A stretch of DNA of 64,000 nt from Streptomyces sp. f51 (GTDB taxonomy: Bacteria; Actinomycetota; Actinomycetes; Streptomycetales; Streptomycetaceae). The first letter of the stretch is position 1. Each line of letters opens with the position of its first letter. Positions 24,755 to 33,838 of this stretch are shown piece after piece. The notes under the pieces were generated by a model, which ran no database searches, was not told the origin of the DNA, and saw only the letters and a program-made list of their open reading frames with translations. The stretch covers positions 6,915,001-6,979,000 of the forward strand of contig NZ_CP149798.1 of the NCBI RefSeq assembly GCF_037940415.1, written 5' to 3'. Both the position numbers and the translations under genes were made by a program.

Positions 24755-26607
24755 GCCGGGCCCTGCCCCTGCGCAGAAGTCTGCTGGTGCGGATGCTGAT
24801 CACCTCCGTGCTCATCGCCCTGTGCTCCGTGGCCGCGACCGCCTGGCTCGCCGTGCAGACCACCACCCGGGCCATCCAGGAGGAGCAGGGCCAGGTGCTC
24901 GCCGAGGACATGGACATCCTCCGGCAGCTCAGCGGCTACGCGGCCACCCACCCCGACTGGTCCGGGGTCGCCGGGACCCTGCGCGCGCTCTCGCACCGGA
25001 CGGGCCGGCGCATCGCCCTGACAGCGGGCGACCGCACCCCCTTGGCCGACTCCGCCGCCCGCGGGACCTCCCTCCCGCCCCGGGCCGCCGCCACCGTCGA
25101 CCCGCTGCGCACCGACACCTACACGGAGCCCGGAGCGCAGCTCACCGGCGTCGACCCACGGGCCGTGGGACCGTACCGGCTGACCCGGAACGAGCGCCTG
25201 ACCGTGGCCAAGCTGGCCGTCGTGCGCGGGCTCTGTTTCGCCCGCGCGGGGGTCAGGACCCGTACGGAGGAGACGCCGAGCGGCCGGACCGTGCTGCGGG
25301 GCGTCGACGGGACGCTCGACCCCGGGTTCGTGCCGGCCGAGTGCGCCGACGGACGGCTCAACACCCCCACCCCGACCGAACAGAAGGCCCTGGACGTCCT
25401 GTCGGCGCTCAGCCGGACCTGCCTGGACCGCCACGGGGCGCACCTCGGCCACTCCCTGGCGCTGCCGCTGGAGGCCGTCGACGCGACGACCCCGCTGCCG
25501 TACCTGACGGGCAAGAGGCCGGCCGACCGTGACGGGGCCCTCGCGCGGACCGCGAACGCCTGTGTCGCCGAGGCCCGGCGCACCCAGCTCGACCCCTACG
25601 TCGCCCCGGTCGCCGAACTCTTCCTCGGCACGGGGGACCGGCCCGTGCCCCGCTTCGACATGTCCGCCGCCAACAAGGCGAAGGTGTTCGGCGTCGCCGG
25701 ACTCGTCCTCGCCCTCACGGTGGCCGTGACGGCGCTGGTCGCCACCCGGCTCGTACGGCCCCTGCGCGCGCTGACCCAGGCCGCGCGGCAGCCTCCCGAA
25801 CGCCATGTGCGCGTGCCCGTCACCACGCAGGACGAGACCGGCATCCTGGCGCTCGCCTTCAACGAACTGACCGAACGCCGTGAGCGCATGGAGGCGCAGC
25901 GCAAGGCCATGGTCAGCGACATCGCGCACGAACTGCGCACTCCGCTCACCAACATCCGCGGCTGGCTGGAGGTGGCCCGCGACGGCCTCGTGGAACCGGA
26001 CCGGGAACTCCTGTCCTCCCTCCACGAGGAGGCCGTGGTCCTGCAACGGGTCATCGACGACCTCCAGGACCTCGCGGCTGCCGACGCGGGCACGCTGCGG
26101 CTGCGCCGCGAGGAGGTCCGCGCCGACGAACTCCTCGACCAGGTCGCCGCGGCACACCGGGTCGGCGCCGAGGCCGCCGGCGTCCGGCTGCTGACCGGGA
26201 CGGACGCCGGGCCCCGGCTGGACGCGGACCCCGTACGGATGCGGCAGGCGCTCGGCAACCTGGTGTCCAACGCGATCCGCCACACCCCGGCCGGCGGCAC
26301 GGTCACGCTCCGCGCGCACCGCGAGGAGGACGAGGCCGTGTTCACGGTGGCCGACACCGGAACCGGCATCGCCCCCGCGGACCTGGCCCACGTCTTCGAC
26401 CGGTTCTGGCGGGCGGAGAAGTCCCGCAGCCGGCGCACCGGCGGCAGCGGCCTCGGCCTCGCCATCGTCCGGCAGCTGGCCGCGGCCCACGGCGGAACCG
26501 TCACCGTCACCAGCGAACCCGGCACCGGCTCGGCCTTCACCCTGCGGCTCCCCGCCGCGCGAACGCCCGCCGGCCCCGCCCCCGGTCCCGCGACGACGGA
26601 GTCGTGA
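24751..26607 (+). CDS. Sensor histidine kinase with large extracellular domain
   Basis: A 618-aa membrane kinase, partner of the preceding regulator. A first helix lies near residues 10-35 and a second near 310-332. Between them is an extracytoplasmic sensor of about 275 residues with several cysteines (LCFARAG, VPAECADG, SRTCLDRHG, ANACVAEA) that could form disulphides. HAMP follows, then the His box DIAHELRTPLTNIRGW near residue 392, N box NLVSNAIRHTPAGG, DTGTGIAP, FDRFWRAEKSRSRRTGGSG and GLGLAIV. The GTG start overlaps the upstream stop. The signal sensed is not known; the L,D-transpeptidase nearby hints at envelope stress. Confidence 0.9.
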   Translation: MSRALPLRRSLLVRMLITSVLIALCSVAATAWLAVQTTTRAIQEEQGQVLAEDMDILRQLSGYAATHPDWSGVAGTLRALSHRTGRRIALTAGDRTPLADSAARGTSLPPRAAATVDPLRTDTYTEPGAQLTGVDPRAVGPYRLTRNERLTVAKLAVVRGLCFARAGVRTRTEETPSGRTVLRGVDGTLDPGFVPAECADGRLNTPTPTEQKALDVLSALSRTCLDRHGAHLGHSLALPLEAVDATTPLPYLTGKRPADRDGALARTANACVAEARRTQLDPYVAPVAELFLGTGDRPVPRFDMSAANKAKVFGVAGLVLALTVAVTALVATRLVRPLRALTQAARQPPERHVRVPVTTQDETGILALAFNELTERRERMEAQRKAMVSDIAHELRTPLTNIRGWLEVARDGLVEPDRELLSSLHEEAVVLQRVIDDLQDLAAADAGTLRLRREEVRADELLDQVAAAHRVGAEAAGVRLLTGTDAGPRLDADPVRMRQALGNLVSNAIRHTPAGGTVTLRAHREEDEAVFTVADTGTGIAPADLAHVFDRFWRAEKSRSRRTGGSGLGLAIVRQLAAAHGGTVTVTSEPGTGSAFTLRLPAARTPAGPAPGPATTES

Positions 26608-26621
26608 GGGACCGCGCCGGG

Positions 26622-28523
26622 TCACCCGAAGACGTTGTCGGAGTCGTCCAGGATGGAGGGGTCGCCGATCGCCGCCTCCCGCGGGAGGCGCGTCGAGGTC
26701 TGGTACATCGCCTCGATCTCGGCCGCGTACCGTTGGGCGATCGCGTCCCGGCGCAGCTTCAGCGAAGGCGTCAGCAGTCCGTTGGACAGGTCGAAGGGCT
26801 CCGGCAGGACACGGAAGACGCGGATGGACTCGGAGCGGGAGACGGTGCTGTTGGCCGCCGCCACCGCCCGTCTGACCTCCTCGCGCAGCTCGTTCTCCTC
26901 CCGCGCGTCCCGGGCCGGTGAGTCGCCCTTGGCCCGGGCGGCGCGCCAGTGCGACACGAACTCCGGGTCCAGGGTGATCAGGGCGCCCACACAGGGCCTG
27001 TTGTCGCCCACGACGGCCGCCTGATGGATGAGCGGATGGACCCGCAACCGCTCCTCGAGAGCCGCGGGGGCCACGCTCTTGCCCCCGCTGGTGATGATGA
27101 TGTCCTTCTTGCGTCCGGTGATCGTCAGATACCCGTCGGAGTCGACCCGGCCGATGTCCCCGGTCGCCAGCCAGCCGTTGCGGAACGAGGCCGCGGTCGC
27201 CGCCGGGTCGTTGATGTAGCCCTGGAACACGGAGGGTCCCCACACGAGGATCTCCCCGTCGTCGGACACCTGGATCTCGGTGCCCGGCAGCGGCTGTCCG
27301 ACCGTGCCGAACTTCTCCCGGCCGACCGGCTGGGCGGTGATCCCCCCGCTCGTCTCGGTGAGCCCGTATCCGTCGTGGATGAAGATGCCGATTCCCGCGA
27401 AGAACAGGGCGAGTTCACGGTTCAGCGGCGAGCCGCCCGAGACCGCGCCGCAGACCCGGCCGCCGAGCGCGGCGCGCAGCCGCTTGTACACGGTCTTCTC
27501 GTAGAGGGAGTGCTGGAGCCGAAGGTCGAATCCGGGGCCGGAGCCGGTGCCGAGCCGGTGCTGCTCCTCGGCCAGGGCGAAGTCCTGCGCCGTGCGCACG
27601 GCGCGCTCGAACAGCACACCGCGACCGGCGCGTTGGGAGGCCCGCACGAAGTTCTTGTAGATCCGCTCGAAGACGGACGGGACGGCGTACAGATACGTCG
27701 GCCGGAACGAGAGCATGGCCTCGGAGAGGGTCTCCTCCCGCAGATCCGGCTCGTGTCCCATCAGGATGCCGCCCCGCAGACAGATCCCCTGGATCATCAG
27801 CCCGTAGGCGTGGGAGAAGGGCAGGAAGGCGAGCACGGCCGGCTGGGTGTCCGGCGGGGCCGCCGTCTGGCGCCAGCCCTGGAGCAGTGTGTCGCAGGGG
27901 CTCGCCAGGCTGCGGTGCGTCAGGGCGCAGCCCTTGGGCTGTCCGGTGGTGCCGGAGGTGTAGGCGACGACCGCGGTGGAGTCGGCCAGCACGATCCGGC
28001 GCAGCGAGTCGACCGCGGTCGCGGGTATCGTCCGGCCGCGCTCCACCAGCTGGGCCAGCGCCCCGGAGTCCAACTGCCAGACGTGGCGCAGGAACGGGAG
28101 CGTGGCGCATGCCGAGCCGACGGTCATGATGCCCTGTTCGTCCTCGACGACCACGCCCACGCAGTGCGCGTCCCGGAGGATCCACGCCACCTGTTCGTGG
28201 GAGGACGTCGGGTAGACCGGCACGATCTCGGCGCCCACCGACCACAGGGCGTAGCTGAGCACCGTCCACTCGTAGCGGGTGCGCGCCATGATGGCCACAC
28301 GGTCGCCCGGACGGATGCCGGACCGCATGAACCCCCGTGCCACGTCGACGACTTCGTCCCACAGCTCGGCCGCCGTCACCGGGATCCAGTCACCCGAGCG
28401 GCCCTCGGCGCGGCGCGCGAGCTGCGGCAGATCGGGCGTGTTGAGCGCCGCTTCGCGAAGGCTGTCGGCAAGTCCCCCCTGCGTGCGCGTGGTTGGCGGT
28501 GCAGAAAGGTGGGACTGATGCAT
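26622..28523 (-). CDS. Long-chain acyl-CoA synthetase (AMP-forming)
   Basis: A 633-aa adenylate-forming ligase of the FadD15-like type that activates fatty acids to acyl-CoA via acyl-AMP. Motifs are the P loop VVAYTSGTTGQPKGCALTHR, GYGLTETSGGITAQPVGREK, YLTITGRKKDIIITSGGKSV and the C-terminal lysine region LLTPSLKLRRDAI. Length is normal. CGGAG precedes the ATG at 28523. It converges with the histidine kinase gene with only 14 bases between stops and is divergent from sthA. Confidence 0.93.
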   Translation of the reverse strand: MHQSHLSAPPTTRTQGGLADSLREAALNTPDLPQLARRAEGRSGDWIPVTAAELWDEVVDVARGFMRSGIRPGDRVAIMARTRYEWTVLSYALWSVGAEIVPVYPTSSHEQVAWILRDAHCVGVVVEDEQGIMTVGSACATLPFLRHVWQLDSGALAQLVERGRTIPATAVDSLRRIVLADSTAVVAYTSGTTGQPKGCALTHRSLASPCDTLLQGWRQTAAPPDTQPAVLAFLPFSHAYGLMIQGICLRGGILMGHEPDLREETLSEAMLSFRPTYLYAVPSVFERIYKNFVRASQRAGRGVLFERAVRTAQDFALAEEQHRLGTGSGPGFDLRLQHSLYEKTVYKRLRAALGGRVCGAVSGGSPLNRELALFFAGIGIFIHDGYGLTETSGGITAQPVGREKFGTVGQPLPGTEIQVSDDGEILVWGPSVFQGYINDPAATAASFRNGWLATGDIGRVDSDGYLTITGRKKDIIITSGGKSVAPAALEERLRVHPLIHQAAVVGDNRPCVGALITLDPEFVSHWRAARAKGDSPARDAREENELREEVRRAVAAANSTVSRSESIRVFRVLPEPFDLSNGLLTPSLKLRRDAIAQRYAAEIEAMYQTSTRLPREAAIGDPSILDDSDNVFG

Positions 28524-28726
28524 TCGCCGCTCCGGAGTTCTCCTCGACGCGACCTCACCCCCGGAGGCGCCGATGCCAAGGATTCACGAATGTAGCCCAC
28601 TGGGGCGCGGCCCGTGCCCTATTCGCGTATGCGCTCGCCCGCCGCCGGGCCGGTGCTCCACGGCTCGGGCGAACGATCGGCCGTTCACCCTTTCGGTAAG
28701 CGGTGCCGTGCTGAAAGACTCCGCTG

Positions 28727-30130
28727 GTGCGCGACTTCGACATGCTTGTCATCGGATCCGGCCCGGGTGGACAGAAAGCCGCGATCGCAGCGGCCAAACT
28801 CGGCCGTCGGGTCGCCGTCATCGACCGCCCCGACATGGTCGGCGGGGTCTCCATCCACACCGGGACCATCCCCTCCAAGACGCTGCGTGAGGCGGTGCTG
28901 TACCTCAGCGGCCTCAGCCAGCGTGATCTCTACGGCCAGAGCTACCGGTTGAAGGAGGACATCACCGTCGCCGATCTGACCGCTCGCACCGAGCACGTGG
29001 TCAGCCGCGAGGTGGACGTCATCCGCAACCAGCTCTCCCGCAACCACGTGTCCCTGTTCGCCGGTGTCGGCCGGTTCGTGGACGACCACACGGTCGCCCT
29101 GGTCGAGGCGAACGGCAACGAGAAGCGGCTGAGCGCCGACCACATCGTCATCGCCACGGGCACACGCCCGGCGCGGCCCGACACCGTCGCGTTCGACGGG
29201 CGGACGGTCATGGACTCGGACAACGTCCTGAACCTGGAGCAGGTGCCGCGCTCCATGGTCATCGTCGGCGCCGGTGTGATCGGCATGGAGTACGCCTCCA
29301 TGTTCGCCGCCCTCGGCTCCAAGATCACGGTGGTCGAGAAGCGGTCCGCCATGCTCGACTTCTGTGACGTCGAGGTGATCGAGTCGCTCAAGTACCACCT
29401 GCGCGACCTGGCCGTCACCTTCCGCTTCGGCGAGACCGTCGCCGCCGTGGAGCGCCATGCCCGGGGCACGCTCACGGTCCTGGAGAGCGGCAAGAAGATA
29501 CCCGCCGACGCGGTCATGTACTCGGCGGGCCGGCAGGGCCTGACCGATGAACTCGACCTGGACAAGGCGGGGTTGTCGGCCGACCCGCGCGGGCGCATCA
29601 GCGTGGACGAGCACTACCGCACCGAGGTGCCGCACATCTACGCGGTCGGTGACGTCATCGGCTTCCCGGCCCTCGCGGCCACCTCGATGGAACAGGGCCG
29701 TACGGCGGCGTACCACGCGTGCGGGGAGCCGGTGAACCGGATGCTCGACCAGCAGCCCATCGGCATCTACACCATTCCGGAGATCAGCTTCATCGGCCGG
29801 ACCGAGGACCAGCTCACCGAGGAGTGCGTGCCCTTCGAGGTGGGCATCTCCCGCTACCGCGAGCTCGCCCGGGGGCAGATCATCGGCGACTCGCACGGCA
29901 TGCTGAAGCTGCTGGTCTCGCCCGAGGACCGCAAGCTCCTCGGCGTCCACTGCTTCGGCACGGGCGCGACCGAGCTCATCCACATCGGCCAGTCGGTCAT
30001 GGGCTGCGGCGGAACGGTCGACTACCTCGTCGACGCCGTCTTCAACTACCCGACGCTCGCCGAGTCCTACAAGGTCGCAGCGCTCGACGCGACCAACAAG
30101 ATCCGGCAGATCGACCGGCTCAGGGACTGA
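28727..30130 (+). CDS. sthA: Soluble (Si-specific) NAD(P)+ transhydrogenase
   Basis: A 467-aa FAD flavoprotein that transfers hydride between NADPH and NAD+. It has the disulphide-reductase fold: MLVIGSGPGGQKAAIAAAKL for FAD, VGGVSIHTGTIPSKTLREAV, where the redox cysteines of lipoamide dehydrogenase are absent as expected for SthA, MVIVGAGVIGMEYASMFAAL for NAD(P) and HIYAVGDVIGFPALAATSM. The dimer interface CFGTGATELIHIGQSVMGCG is complete. The start is a GTG. A terminator lies 65 bases after the stop. Confidence 0.93.
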   Translation: MRDFDMLVIGSGPGGQKAAIAAAKLGRRVAVIDRPDMVGGVSIHTGTIPSKTLREAVLYLSGLSQRDLYGQSYRLKEDITVADLTARTEHVVSREVDVIRNQLSRNHVSLFAGVGRFVDDHTVALVEANGNEKRLSADHIVIATGTRPARPDTVAFDGRTVMDSDNVLNLEQVPRSMVIVGAGVIGMEYASMFAALGSKITVVEKRSAMLDFCDVEVIESLKYHLRDLAVTFRFGETVAAVERHARGTLTVLESGKKIPADAVMYSAGRQGLTDELDLDKAGLSADPRGRISVDEHYRTEVPHIYAVGDVIGFPALAATSMEQGRTAAYHACGEPVNRMLDQQPIGIYTIPEISFIGRTEDQLTEECVPFEVGISRYRELARGQIIGDSHGMLKLLVSPEDRKLLGVHCFGTGATELIHIGQSVMGCGGTVDYLVDAVFNYPTLAESYKVAALDATNKIRQIDRLRD

Positions 30131-30194
30131 GCGGCGCCCGGGACTTCGCGAAGGGACTGCGCGAGGCGGTTCCGGCGTGGCACCGTGGACGCAG

Positions 30195-30234
30195 GGTCTG
30201 GCCCGTCGCTCCCCCCGTGGTGACGGGTCAGACC
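30195..30234 (+). terminator. Intrinsic terminator after sthA
   Basis: GGTCTGGCCCGTC pairs with GACGGGTCAGACC with one G-T mismatch and a 14-base loop. TCTTCTCCTTC follows directly, which is unusually U-rich for this genome. Confidence 0.8.
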
Positions 30235-30401
30235 TCTTCTCCTTCCGCCGCCCGCGGTGCCTTCGCCCGTACGCCGCCCGGCAGGAAAGCCGCCGGTCCC
30301 GGAACTATCGTGAGAGCGGCCCCTTTGTGCCGGAGCCCCGAGGGCCCGGGCCGGGACCGGGTCCACGGCGGCCGCGTGCCGTCCCGACGAGGAGGCACCC
30401 G

Positions 30402-31343
30402 ATGAACGGCACCATGCACGCGGTACGCGGTCATCGCCGGGGCGGTCCCGAGGAGCTGATCTACGAGGTCGCGCCGAAGCCGGTCCCCGGTCACGGTGAC
30501 GTGCTGGTCGAGGTGCGGGCGGCGTCGGTGACCCCGGGGGAGCTCGACTGGGACGCGACCTGGACCGACGGCCTCGACGGCGGGCGCCCGCGCCTGCCGG
30601 TCGTGCCGTCCAAGGAGGTGTCCGGTGTCGTGGCCGAGCTCGGCCACGGGGTCAGCGGCCTCAGGCCCGGCGAGGCGGTCTACGGGCTGATCCCCTTCAC
30701 CCGGGACGGAGCCGCGGCCGAGTACGTGACCGTCCCCGCGGCCGTTCTCGCCGCCAAGCCGGGGTCGCTCGACCACGAACGGACGGCCGCGCTGCCGCTC
30801 GCCGGCCTGACCGCGTGGCAGGGCCTGGTCACGCACGCCGGCGTCACGCCCGGACAGCGTGTGCTGGTGCACGGCGGCGCGGGTGGCGTGGGCTCGTTCG
30901 CCGTCCAGGTGGCGGCGGCACTGGGGGCCGAGGTGACGGCCACCGCCGCGGACCGGGACACGGACTTCGTACGGGGCCTGGGCGCGGCCACCGTGATCGA
31001 CTACGCCGGGCAGCGCTTCGAGGACGAGGTGAAGGACGCGGACGTCGTCCTCGACACCGTCGGCGGGGACGTACAGGCCCGTTCCTGGCAGGTACTGCGT
31101 CCGGGCGGGGTCCTGGTCAGCGTCGTCGCGCCGCCGGAACCGCCCGAGGACGCGGACGCCCGCGCGGTGTTCTTCGTGGTCGAGCCCGACCGTGCCGGTC
31201 TTGAGGAGCTGAATGCGCTCGTCGACGAGGGCAGGCTGATCCCGCAGGTCGACCGGATCGTTCCCCTGGAGACCGCCCCGGGCGCCTACGCGGCCCTCGA
31301 ACGCGAGCACCGACGGGGCAAGATCGTCCTGCGGGTCTCCTAG
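30402..31343 (+). CDS. NADP-dependent alcohol dehydrogenase/quinone oxidoreductase family protein
   Basis: A 313-aa medium-chain dehydrogenase. The GroES-like half has GDVLVEVRAASVTPGELDW, the nucleotide fold has VLVHGGAGGVGSFAVQVAAA, and DVVLDTVGGDVQARSW follows. The cysteine and histidine ligands for catalytic zinc are absent, as in quinone oxidoreductase/enoyl reductase relatives. GAGGAGGCA precedes the ATG at 30402. The upstream frame from 30177 overlaps the terminator and is not coding. Confidence 0.9.
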   Translation: MNGTMHAVRGHRRGGPEELIYEVAPKPVPGHGDVLVEVRAASVTPGELDWDATWTDGLDGGRPRLPVVPSKEVSGVVAELGHGVSGLRPGEAVYGLIPFTRDGAAAEYVTVPAAVLAAKPGSLDHERTAALPLAGLTAWQGLVTHAGVTPGQRVLVHGGAGGVGSFAVQVAAALGAEVTATAADRDTDFVRGLGAATVIDYAGQRFEDEVKDADVVLDTVGGDVQARSWQVLRPGGVLVSVVAPPEPPEDADARAVFFVVEPDRAGLEELNALVDEGRLIPQVDRIVPLETAPGAYAALEREHRRGKIVLRVS

Positions 31344-31404
31344 GGCCTGGGGCGCGTGCCGCGCCCGGCACGCCCCGGACGGGCGCCGCTGATCCGTGGG
31401 GGCC

Positions 31405-31416
31405 GTCACACGTGAC
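31405..31416. promoter_or_regulatory. Inverted repeat GTCAC-AC-GTGAC upstream of the MoxR gene
   Basis: GTCAC at 31405-31409 and GTGAC at 31412-31416 flank AC. It lies 49 bases before the MoxR GTG and nine bases before a second, different symmetrical motif. It could be a dimeric regulator site. Confidence 0.4.
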
Positions 31417-31424
31417 AGCGAGGG

Positions 31425-31439
31425 TGAACAAGCGCTTAG
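31425..31439 (+). promoter_or_regulatory. TGAACAAGCGCTTAG operator-like motif
   Basis: The motif stands 25 bases before the MoxR GTG on the coding strand. Its core CAAGCGCTT is nearly palindromic. It matches 12 of 15 positions of the motif upstream of the amidohydrolase gene, in the same orientation and at a similar distance from the start. Confidence 0.5.
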
Positions 31440-31464
31440 ATAGTGAGCCCGACCTCGTCCGCGC

Positions 31465-32340
31465 GTGCTGGAGGCCCCGTTGCTGTTCACATCCGTCGAC
31501 GACGTCTCCGCCCGCCTCGCGGACGCGGGCTATCTCGCCTCGCCCGCCGTCGCCACCACGGTCTTCCTGGCCGACCGCCTCGGCAAGCCCCTCCTCGTGG
31601 AGGGTCCCGCCGGCGTCGGCAAGACCGAACTCGCCAAGGCCGTCGCCGAGGTCGCCGGAGCCCGGCTCGTGCGCCTCCAGTGCTACGAGGGCGTCGACGA
31701 GTCGCGCGCGCTGTACGAGTGGAACCACGCCAAGCAGCTGCTGCGCATCACCGCCGGACGCGACGAGACGTGGGACGAGACGCGCACGGACATCTTCTCC
31801 GAGGAGTTCCTGCTGCCGCGTCCGTTGCTCACCGCGATCCGCGGCGACGACCCGAAGGTCCTGCTGATCGACGAGACCGACAAGGCCGACATCGAGGTGG
31901 AGGGCCTGCTCCTCGAAGTGCTCAGCGACTTCCAGGTCACCGTCCCCGAACTGGGCACGATCACCGCGACCAGCCGCCCCTTCGTGGTCCTCACCTCGAA
32001 CGCGAGCCGCGAACTCTCCGAGGCCCTGCGCCGCCGCTGCCTCTTCCTCCACATAGGGTTCCCCGAGGAGGAACTGGAGCGCCGGATCGTACGGCTGAAG
32101 GTGCCGGGGCTCGACACGGCGCTCACCGAGTCCGTGGTGCGGGTCGTCGGGGCGCTGCGCGAGATGGACCTGCGCAAGGTCCCCTCCGTCGCCGAGACCA
32201 TCGACTGGGCCCGCACCCTGCTCGCCCTGGGCGCGGGCACCCTCGACGAGAAGCTCGTACGGGACACCCTCGGCGTGATCCTCAAGCACCAGGACGACGT
32301 GACGAAGGCGGCGGCCAAGCTCGACCTGGGCGCCGTGTGA
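31465..32340 (+). CDS. MoxR-family AAA+ ATPase
   Basis: A 291-aa AAA+ protein. Walker A is VEGPAGVGKTELAK and Walker B is KVLLIDETDKADIEVEGLLL. Sensor 1 lies in VVLTSNASRELSEALRRRCL with its arginine finger. MoxR ATPases work with VWA proteins as chaperones or metal-insertion devices, often for molybdenum or cobalt enzymes. The listed start is a GTG without a ribosome site. A TTG at 31480 has GGAGG five bases upstream and would give MLFTSVDDV; it may be the true start. The next gene overlaps it by four bases (GTGA). Confidence 0.92.
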   Translation: MLEAPLLFTSVDDVSARLADAGYLASPAVATTVFLADRLGKPLLVEGPAGVGKTELAKAVAEVAGARLVRLQCYEGVDESRALYEWNHAKQLLRITAGRDETWDETRTDIFSEEFLLPRPLLTAIRGDDPKVLLIDETDKADIEVEGLLLEVLSDFQVTVPELGTITATSRPFVVLTSNASRELSEALRRRCLFLHIGFPEEELERRIVRLKVPGLDTALTESVVRVVGALREMDLRKVPSVAETIDWARTLLALGAGTLDEKLVRDTLGVILKHQDDVTKAAAKLDLGAV

Positions 32341-33725
32341 ACGCCGTCGTGCCCAAGGACGGGGACGCGCGGGCGGACGGTGTCGCGGACCGGCTCACGG
32401 GACTCGTCGGCGCACTGCGCTCGCACGGCGTGCGGATCGGCACCGGCGAGACCGTGGACGCCGCGCGGGCGGTGGAGGCGCTGGGGTTCGCCGACCGCGA
32501 GCTGCTGCGCGAGGGGCTGGCCGCCACCCTGCTGCACAACCCGGGACAGCGCCGGGTGTTCGACCCCGTCTTCGACGTGTACTTCCCGCACGGCGTCGGG
32601 GGCCCGGACGGGACCGCGCCCGCCGACCGGGACGATCTGCGCGATCGGCTCGCCGCCGCCCTGGCGGCCAACGACCAGGCCCTGATCGGGCAGTTGGCGA
32701 TCGAGGCCGTCGACGGTTTCGGCGGCTACGGAGGCACGACGGCGTCGGACGGCTGGTCGTCGTACCAGACGCTCGACCGGCTGCGGCCGCAGACGCTGAT
32801 CGCCCGGGTGCGGGACACCGTCCGCGCGGGCGGCGGTGCGGACGGGTTCACGGACCGGCTGCTCGACGACGAGATCCGCAGGCGCGTCGAGGTGTTCAGG
32901 AGGCAGGTCGCGACGGAGGCGAGGCGCCGGGTCGCGGAGCGGCGCGACCGTGACGAGATCGCCCGGCGCGCGATCGCCCCGACCGCCGACCGCGTCGACT
33001 TCCTGTTCGCCGGCCGCGACCGCCTCGCCGAACTGCGCAGGGCCGTGCAGCCGCTCGCGCGCAAGCTGGCCACCCGGCTCGCCGCGCGCCGCCGCAGGGC
33101 CAGGCGCGGCACCGTCGATCTGCGCCGGACCCTGCGCGGATCGCTGTCCACGGGCGGGGTGCCGATGCGCCCCGTGCTGCGCAGACGCCGTCCCGTGCGG
33201 CCCGAACTGGTGCTGCTGTGCGATGTGTCGGGGTCGGTGTCGGGCTTCTCGGACTTCACCATGCTGCTCGTCCAGGCCCTGCACGACCAGTTCAGCAAGG
33301 TCCGGGTGTTCGCCTTCGTCAACCGGGTCGACGAGGTGACGGGTCTGATCGGGCCCGGCGCGGCCGACCCCGAGGGACTGAGCGCCCGGATCCGCGCCGA
33401 GGCGGAGATCACGGGCTGGCACGGCAGCAGTGACTACGGCGTCGCGTTCGGCGAGTTCGCCGAGCGGTACACCGGCGCGGTCGGCTCCCGTACGACCGTC
33501 TTCGTGCTCGGCGACGCGCGGACGAACATGAGCGACCCCAACCTGCCCGCCGTCCGGCAGCTGACCCGGCAGGCCCGCCGCCTCTACTGGCTGAACCCCG
33601 AGGGGCGTTCGCAGTGGGGCACGGGCGACTCGGCGGCCCTCGCCTACGCCGAACTCGTGGAGATGCACGAGTGCCGCAACGCCCAGCAGCTCAGCGCGCT
33701 GATCGGACGGCTGCTGCCCGTCTGA
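32337..33725 (+). CDS. CoxE-like VWA domain protein
   Basis: A 462-aa partner of the MoxR ATPase. The N-terminal helical part contains RRRVEVFRRQVATEARRRVA. The VWA domain, from about residue 285, has a MIDAS motif DVSGSVSGFSD, then TGWHGSSDYG and FVLGDARTNMSDP. The D-x-S-x-S is intact, so metal-dependent ligand binding is likely. This is the CoxE type found next to MoxR in carbon monoxide dehydrogenase clusters and in many uncharacterised pairs. No cox genes are nearby. Translation starts at a GTG overlapping the MoxR stop. Confidence 0.9.
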   Translation: MNAVVPKDGDARADGVADRLTGLVGALRSHGVRIGTGETVDAARAVEALGFADRELLREGLAATLLHNPGQRRVFDPVFDVYFPHGVGGPDGTAPADRDDLRDRLAAALAANDQALIGQLAIEAVDGFGGYGGTTASDGWSSYQTLDRLRPQTLIARVRDTVRAGGGADGFTDRLLDDEIRRRVEVFRRQVATEARRRVAERRDRDEIARRAIAPTADRVDFLFAGRDRLAELRRAVQPLARKLATRLAARRRRARRGTVDLRRTLRGSLSTGGVPMRPVLRRRRPVRPELVLLCDVSGSVSGFSDFTMLLVQALHDQFSKVRVFAFVNRVDEVTGLIGPGAADPEGLSARIRAEAEITGWHGSSDYGVAFGEFAERYTGAVGSRTTVFVLGDARTNMSDPNLPAVRQLTRQARRLYWLNPEGRSQWGTGDSAALAYAELVEMHECRNAQQLSALIGRLLPV

Positions 33726-33766
33726 ACGACGCCGGACCCCTCGGCCGACCGGTCGTCACCGCCCCG

Positions 33767-33798
33767 TGCCCTCACCGCACCGTGTCCTCACCGCACCG
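33767..33798. repeat. 16-bp direct repeat between convergent genes
   Basis: TGCCCTCACCGCACCG (33767-33782) is followed at once by TGTCCTCACCGCACCG (33783-33798), with one mismatch. It lies in the 113-bp gap between the VWA gene and the convergent hydrolase. Confidence 0.7.
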
Positions 33799-33838
33799 GG
33801 CTCCCGTCGTACGGGGGCCCTCACCGTGCGCCGCGCCC

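Noticed and set aside
31683..33668. A 661-aa minus-strand ORF opposite MoxR and VWA
   Set aside because: The plus-strand frames encode clear AAA+ and VWA motifs and overlap by GTGA. The minus frame is low-complexity.
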